Source: CAIZGX01 sp964430305
Lineage (GTDB): Bacteria; Bacteroidota; Bacteroidia; Flavobacteriales_D; Sanyastnellaceae
Reading direction: 5' to 3'
Assembly: GCA_964430305.1 (NCBI GenBank)
Contig: CAYSEX010000042.1
Span: forward strand, 1-18,929
DNA length: 18,929 nt
The notes below the pieces were generated by a model, which saw only the letters and a program-made list of their open reading frames with translations, had not been told where the DNA came from and did not search any database. Below are positions 15,251-18,929 of the stretch, piece after piece; positions within the stretch are counted from its first letter, which is position 1, and every line of letters begins with the position of its first letter. Position numbers and translations under genes: made by a program.

Positions 15251-16609
15251 ATGTTTAAAAAATATTTTTACTTCTCTTTTGTTTTTAGTTTTTTTCATGC
15301 GTCGTTATTTTCGGCCTGTTCTGAGGGCAATGGCTCTCAAGTTCAAAAACAGGTGGAATTAGCTCCGAAGGATTCTGTTCCTGCAGCAGTTCCAGTTTCG
15401 AATGGTGTGTTTAAAGAATTGAAATTGGTTAAAGTTATTCAAAGTAAGAATTCTGCAGTATCGAACGAACTAACTGTTTATGAAAGAGCTATTAACTCAC
15501 CTAAGTCAGTTATTTATTCGAAGGATGGATCTAAATTTTATATTCACTCATTAGAGGGGCATACGACTGTTGTATTCGATTCAAAGACATTAACTAAACG
15601 AAAAGAAATTCACCATGATTTTAATGAGTCGAATGGTCATTTATTCAAGAACGGAGAAAGTACTGTTTTTGACTACACCTACCGACAAGATAGAGAGCAT
15701 TACAATCATTTCAAGGGTAAGCCCGTTGAGAGTTGTCTTTCTCACGGTGGAAAATATTTATGGGTAACTTACTATAGACGCGATTGGGATCCCAAGGCAG
15801 TTTCTCCCTCTGCAGTGGCTATTATTGATACACAAACAGATGAGATTGTGCGTGTAATGCCTTCGGGGCCATTGCCGAAAATGATTGCATGTTCTGGCGA
15901 TAATAAATACATTGCCATTACACATTGGGGAGATAACACGGTTGGTTTAATAGATATCTCGAGTGAGAATCCGATGGATTTCAAATACACCTCTCATGTT
16001 GTAGTTGATTACAGATTAAACATGAGTTCAATGCAGAGTGAAGATAGAGATGCGGCTTGCGGAAATTGTTTAAGAGGCACTGTGTTTACTCCTGATAACA
16101 AGAAAATACTCATAGCTAAAATGGGCGGTAATGGAATAGCGGTCATAGATGTTGAGAAAGGGGAGCATGTGGGAACCATAACCGGTAGTTACACGAATTT
16201 GAGGCATTTGGTTATCAACAACGGAGATGTTTTTTTAAGTTCCAATAAATTTGGAATGGTTCAAAGAGCAAATCTCGATAGTATTTTGATTGGCCAGTTT
16301 AACGATTCAAAACTATCTGTCTTTAAAAATTGGAAAAGTGTCAGTGTAGGTCCAGGCGCAAGAACCATAGATGTAACAGATGATGGGAAATATATTTTTG
16401 CATGCATTAACAATGCATGTAAGGTGGCGGTTGTTGATGCAGCGTCTATGAAGAAGATATTTGAGATAGATGCAGCGCCTTTTCCAGTGGGTATGTCTCT
16501 GTCGCCAGACGGTAAACAACTGGTTATAACTAGTCAGGGAAAAACATCTTCCCCTGGCACTGGAAATACGGTAATGGTTTTTGAAGTGATATACGAGAAC
16601 CAGCAATGA
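15251..16609 (+). CDS. YncE/YVTN-type beta-propeller lipoprotein
   Basis: A 452-residue exported protein. The N-terminus has two Lys residues, a Phe-rich hydrophobic stretch and then LFSAC, a plausible lipobox with Cys23 as the lipidated residue (Phe at -3 is less usual). The linker after it is Gln/Val/Pro-rich. The rest shows repeated propeller-blade units of about 40-45 residues: a strand ending in an S-x-DGK-type turn, then a strand with V-x-V-[IV]-D and a Thr- or Lys-rich loop. Clear examples are SAVAIIDTQTDEIVRVMPSG, NTVGLIDIS, GIAVIDVEKGEHVGTI and VAVVDAASMKKIFEID, followed by SPDGKQLVIT. Such propellers bind proteins or ligands and usually lack catalysis. A CGNC pair (Cys270/Cys273) lies in a blade loop and has no following His, so it is not a haem site. 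It lies 37 nt before the SGNH gene on the same strand, suggesting an operon with it and the MBOAT gene. Its exact role is unknown. Confidence 0.8.
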   Translation: MFKKYFYFSFVFSFFHASLFSACSEGNGSQVQKQVELAPKDSVPAAVPVSNGVFKELKLVKVIQSKNSAVSNELTVYERAINSPKSVIYSKDGSKFYIHSLEGHTTVVFDSKTLTKRKEIHHDFNESNGHLFKNGESTVFDYTYRQDREHYNHFKGKPVESCLSHGGKYLWVTYYRRDWDPKAVSPSAVAIIDTQTDEIVRVMPSGPLPKMIACSGDNKYIAITHWGDNTVGLIDISSENPMDFKYTSHVVVDYRLNMSSMQSEDRDAACGNCLRGTVFTPDNKKILIAKMGGNGIAVIDVEKGEHVGTITGSYTNLRHLVINNGDVFLSSNKFGMVQRANLDSILIGQFNDSKLSVFKNWKSVSVGPGARTIDVTDDGKYIFACINNACKVAVVDAASMKKIFEIDAAPFPVGMSLSPDGKQLVITSQGKTSSPGTGNTVMVFEVIYENQQ

Positions 16610-16646
16610 GAAAAAGGCTTGTGATTCGTTGTAAATTGGGGCGCGA

Positions 16647-17459
16647 ATGAAATTGAATCTGAATAAATCTCAAAAGTTATCATTGCAATTGGGCGTTGCA
16701 CTATTGATGTTTTGTTTGCTCTTCTTTTTTGTTTCACAGAAAAAAGAGTCAATTCAAGTAGAATTGGTTCCCGCCATGCAGGAAAAGGTGATTGCATGGC
16801 ATATTGGAGATTCATTGGCGGGGAATGCGGCAGACTCATTGATTGTTGAGATGGATGGAGATGAACTTGCTGATCAGGCAAAGGCCGTTTCGGACTCGGT
16901 TATTGGCAGTAGGGTTTTACTCATTGGAGATTCTCAATTGGAGGGGTTAAGATTGCCGATTTATAATTTCTGTGATTGGAACAATATGCATTTAATTGCG
17001 TCGGTTGTTTGGTACGGATCTACCACGAAAGAGTGGGGAACATCAGATTCTTTAGATTTTTTCATTAAGAAATACAACCCAACCTTTGTCATTGTGGCCT
17101 TGGGGTTGAATGAGCTTTTTGTCAATGATATTCCCAAACGCAGAGAGTATATTCAATCTATGATAGCAAAAATGAGTAGAAATAATTTAAGTTATTATTG
17201 GATTGGGCCTGCTGCTTGGAAAGCAGATAAGGGGGTTGTGGCGGCAATGTCTGAATTAAATGGTAATCGGTTTTTTGACTCATCGAAGTTGCCTTTGGAA
17301 AGGTCTGAAGATGGAAGACATCCGTCGAAAGACGCCGCTTGGATTTGGATGGAAGAGGTTGCGAAAGATATGACCTCGAAGGATATACTGCAGCTTGATA
17401 AGCGGGGAGATCGCAAATCGAAGTGTCAGAATTCACCATTTATTTTATTGAACAGATGA
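16647..17459 (+). CDS. membrane-anchored SGNH hydrolase-like protein, probable O-acetylation partner
   Basis: A 270-residue protein with an N-terminal signal anchor (about 12-31, LSLQLGVALLMFCLLFFFVS) and a periplasmic SGNH domain from about 90. Block I is LIGDSQLEG with nucleophile Ser96, block III is GLNEL with Gly153 and Asn155, and block V is DGRH with Asp222 and His225. A Ser-Asp-His triad is therefore complete. Block II Gly is less clear. Proteins of this shape encoded next to an MBOAT enzyme (as AlgJ or AlgX with AlgI) transfer acetyl groups to exported polysaccharide. The linker between anchor and domain is acidic, and the C-terminal 30 residues are basic and may be disordered. The stop TGA at 17457-17459 overlaps the ATG of the MBOAT gene as ATGA, which points to translational coupling. 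A simple esterase that removes acetyl groups is the main alternative. Confidence 0.8.
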   Translation: MKLNLNKSQKLSLQLGVALLMFCLLFFFVSQKKESIQVELVPAMQEKVIAWHIGDSLAGNAADSLIVEMDGDELADQAKAVSDSVIGSRVLLIGDSQLEGLRLPIYNFCDWNNMHLIASVVWYGSTTKEWGTSDSLDFFIKKYNPTFVIVALGLNELFVNDIPKRREYIQSMIAKMSRNNLSYYWIGPAAWKADKGVVAAMSELNGNRFFDSSKLPLERSEDGRHPSKDAAWIWMEEVAKDMTSKDILQLDKRGDRKSKCQNSPFILLNR

Positions 17460-18928
17460 TTGAATTGAATTGGAATTGGTTTACTGAATTGTTCCTATAT
17501 CATGAGGATGTTCCGTTACTTTTTCACACAGGTTTTTTCCTTTTCATATTCTCACTTTTTTTAATTGCATACGCTTTTGTTCAACGCAATGAGACCTACC
17601 GAAACTATGCACTTATTCTTTTTGGATTCTATTTTTATTACAAAGCAAGTGGTTATTTTCTGTTGTTGTTGCTTACGACTATAGGGGCAGATTATGTGTT
17701 TGCTTATTTACTTACTAGGACCCATCAACAGAAGTGGCGGCTATTTCAAGTGAGCGCTTCAATATTGTTTAGTCTTTCGTTTCTCATATATTTCAAATAC
17801 AAGAATTTCTTCATTGAAAATTTCAATGAGTTGACAGGCAGTACCCATGCTTTAACGGCGGTAATACTGCCCATAGGCATTTCTTTTTATACGTTCCAGA
17901 GTATCAGCTTTGTGGTAGATATTTACATGAGACGAATTGCATTACCAAGCTTGCGGAATTATGTTTTGTACATGACATTTTTTCCGCACTTGGTTGCGGG
18001 GCCAATTGTGCGTGCGAGTGATTTTTTGCCTCAAATTAAAAAGTATGTTCGAATAACAACCCAGGAGGTTAAGGTGGCTATATTCTTAATATTTAAGGGG
18101 TTTATTAAGAAGGCCATATTGGGTGATTTTGTTGCGCAGTACAGTGATTTAATTTTCGATGATCCGGGAGTGTATTCGCCAACAGAGCAATTGGTTGGAG
18201 TGTTGAGTTATATGCTTCAAATTTTTTGTGATTTTAGTGGCTATACAGACATGGCCATTGGAATAGCGTTGTTGTTGGGGTATAAGTTGTGTACCAACTT
18301 CGATTCGCCATACAAGTCGTTGAACATAACTCATTTTTGGCGTCGATGGCACATTTCATTGTCATCTTGGTTGCGCGACTATATTTATATACCGTTTGGT
18401 GGGAATAGAAAGGGATTTTATTTGCAATTGTTTTTTCTGTTGTTAACCATGTTAATAGGAGGGTTTTGGCATGGTGCCAGTTGGAAGTTTATTTTTTGGG
18501 GTGCAGGTCATGGGGTGCTATTGATTTTGCATAAAGTGGTATTTAAAAGTTCCTTTCCGCTTAAGTTCATTCCTGAGCAATTGTTGAGATTCGGAGGGTG
18601 GTTTTTGACTTTTGTTGCTGTGGGGTTGTTGTGGGTGCCTTTCAGGGCAGAATCATTGGAAGAAACGTTTGTGATATACAGCAGTTTAATGAAGGGTTTC
18701 AGCATGAATACGTTTATTGGATTGGTGTATAATAATCCGTATTTGATATTTTTCTTGGTACTTGGATTTTCACTGACTTTGATGAAATCTGAGTGGAAGA
18801 CTCATTTAAGAACATGGTTTATTCGTCAAGATTATATTGTGCTTGCGTTTTTCTTTTTGATTTTGGTTCAGGTTATGCTGCAGTTCCAGTCGAGCAGTGT
18901 TGAGCCGTTTATCTATTTTCAGTTTTAG
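17456..18928 (+). CDS. MBOAT-family O-acyltransferase (AlgI/DltB-like)
   Basis: A polytopic inner-membrane enzyme of 490 residues that moves acyl groups, probably acetyl from a cytoplasmic donor, across or to the outer face for attachment to an exported polymer. Roughly ten hydrophobic segments run through the protein. The family signature is complete: FWRRWHISLSSWLRDYIYIP with His299, then GGNRKG, and GGFWHGASW with the invariant His339. The preceding LVAGPIVRASDFLPQI and FCDFSGYTDMAIG blocks are also typical of AlgI. The C-terminus ends FIYFQF, as in many AlgI-like proteins, and the stop TAG at 18926-18928 lies one base from the window end, so the gene is complete. The start is taken as ATG 17456, overlapping the SGNH stop (ATGA). 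A GTG at 17423 would add 11 residues but overlap by 37 nt. Which polymer is modified cannot be seen; further genes of the cluster may lie downstream. Confidence 0.92.
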   Translation: MIELNWNWFTELFLYHEDVPLLFHTGFFLFIFSLFLIAYAFVQRNETYRNYALILFGFYFYYKASGYFLLLLLTTIGADYVFAYLLTRTHQQKWRLFQVSASILFSLSFLIYFKYKNFFIENFNELTGSTHALTAVILPIGISFYTFQSISFVVDIYMRRIALPSLRNYVLYMTFFPHLVAGPIVRASDFLPQIKKYVRITTQEVKVAIFLIFKGFIKKAILGDFVAQYSDLIFDDPGVYSPTEQLVGVLSYMLQIFCDFSGYTDMAIGIALLLGYKLCTNFDSPYKSLNITHFWRRWHISLSSWLRDYIYIPFGGNRKGFYLQLFFLLLTMLIGGFWHGASWKFIFWGAGHGVLLILHKVVFKSSFPLKFIPEQLLRFGGWFLTFVAVGLLWVPFRAESLEETFVIYSSLMKGFSMNTFIGLVYNNPYLIFFLVLGFSLTLMKSEWKTHLRTWFIRQDYIVLAFFFLILVQVMLQFQSSSVEPFIYFQF

Positions 18929-18929
18929 G

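Noticed and set aside
16058..16069. Possible c-type haem site in the propeller protein
   Set aside because: The C-x2-C is followed by Leu-Arg, not His, so the CxxCH requirement is not met.
17423..17455. MBOAT start at GTG 17423
   Set aside because: It would overlap the SGNH gene by 37 nt, whereas the ATG at 17456 forms a standard ATGA coupling.
1..18929. tRNA, rRNA, CRISPR, insertion sequence, prophage or toxin-antitoxin features
   Set aside because: The spacers are too short or lack the needed structure, and no transposase, integrase or repeat array is visible on either strand.

Overview
The window looks like a chromosomal segment of a Bacteroidota bacterium, most likely of the Flavobacteriales type. 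It is AT-rich and densely packed. Several genes are preceded by the TAnnTTTG -7 element typical of this phylum, and clear Shine-Dalgarno sequences are mostly absent. The gene content also fits: an RluF-type pseudouridine synthase, a large secreted beta-rich protein, a SpoIID-domain protein in a didermic organism, and an MBOAT/SGNH pair. The exact genus cannot be told from sequence reading alone. No tRNA, rRNA, CRISPR array, insertion sequence or phage gene was seen.

Layout. (1) 1-2016, plus strand: the 3' part of rluF (23S rRNA pseudouridine synthase; its 5' end lies outside the window), then eno (enolase). A small palindrome between them contains the rluF stop codon. (2) 2029-6513, minus strand: one very large gene for a 1494-residue exported protein of unknown function, built largely of repeated beta-strand motifs. 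(3) 6668-10312, plus strand: three genes separated by only 3 nt each: a biosynthetic-type thiolase, a membrane-anchored FlaA1/WbpM/CapD-type nucleotide-sugar 4,6-dehydratase, and a YigZ/IMPACT-family protein. (4) 10309-11454, minus strand: an exported SpoIID/LytB-domain protein. Its stop codon overlaps that of the yigZ-like gene. (5) 11550-13733, plus strand: a B12-binding-domain radical SAM protein with an unusual C-x4-C-x2-C cluster motif and a non-ATG start. (6) 13730-15010, minus strand: an RhlE-type DEAD-box RNA helicase, again overlapping its convergent neighbour by 4 nt. (7) 15251-18928, plus strand: a beta-propeller lipoprotein, a membrane-anchored SGNH hydrolase-like protein and an MBOAT O-acyltransferase. 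The last two overlap as ATGA and are probably translationally coupled.

Working together. Most of the window is housekeeping or single-gene units (rRNA modification, glycolysis, CoA chemistry, RNA remodelling). The most coherent functional unit is the last one. An AlgI-like MBOAT enzyme together with a periplasm-facing SGNH protein is the known architecture for O-acetylating an exported polysaccharide or cell-wall polymer, and the propeller lipoprotein is a plausible accessory. The dehydratase in the thiolase operon would supply 4-keto-6-deoxy sugar nucleotides for surface glycans, but the two are not adjacent and no link is shown. The parts most worth follow-up are the large secreted protein, the radical SAM protein of unknown substrate, and the propeller-SGNH-MBOAT trio.
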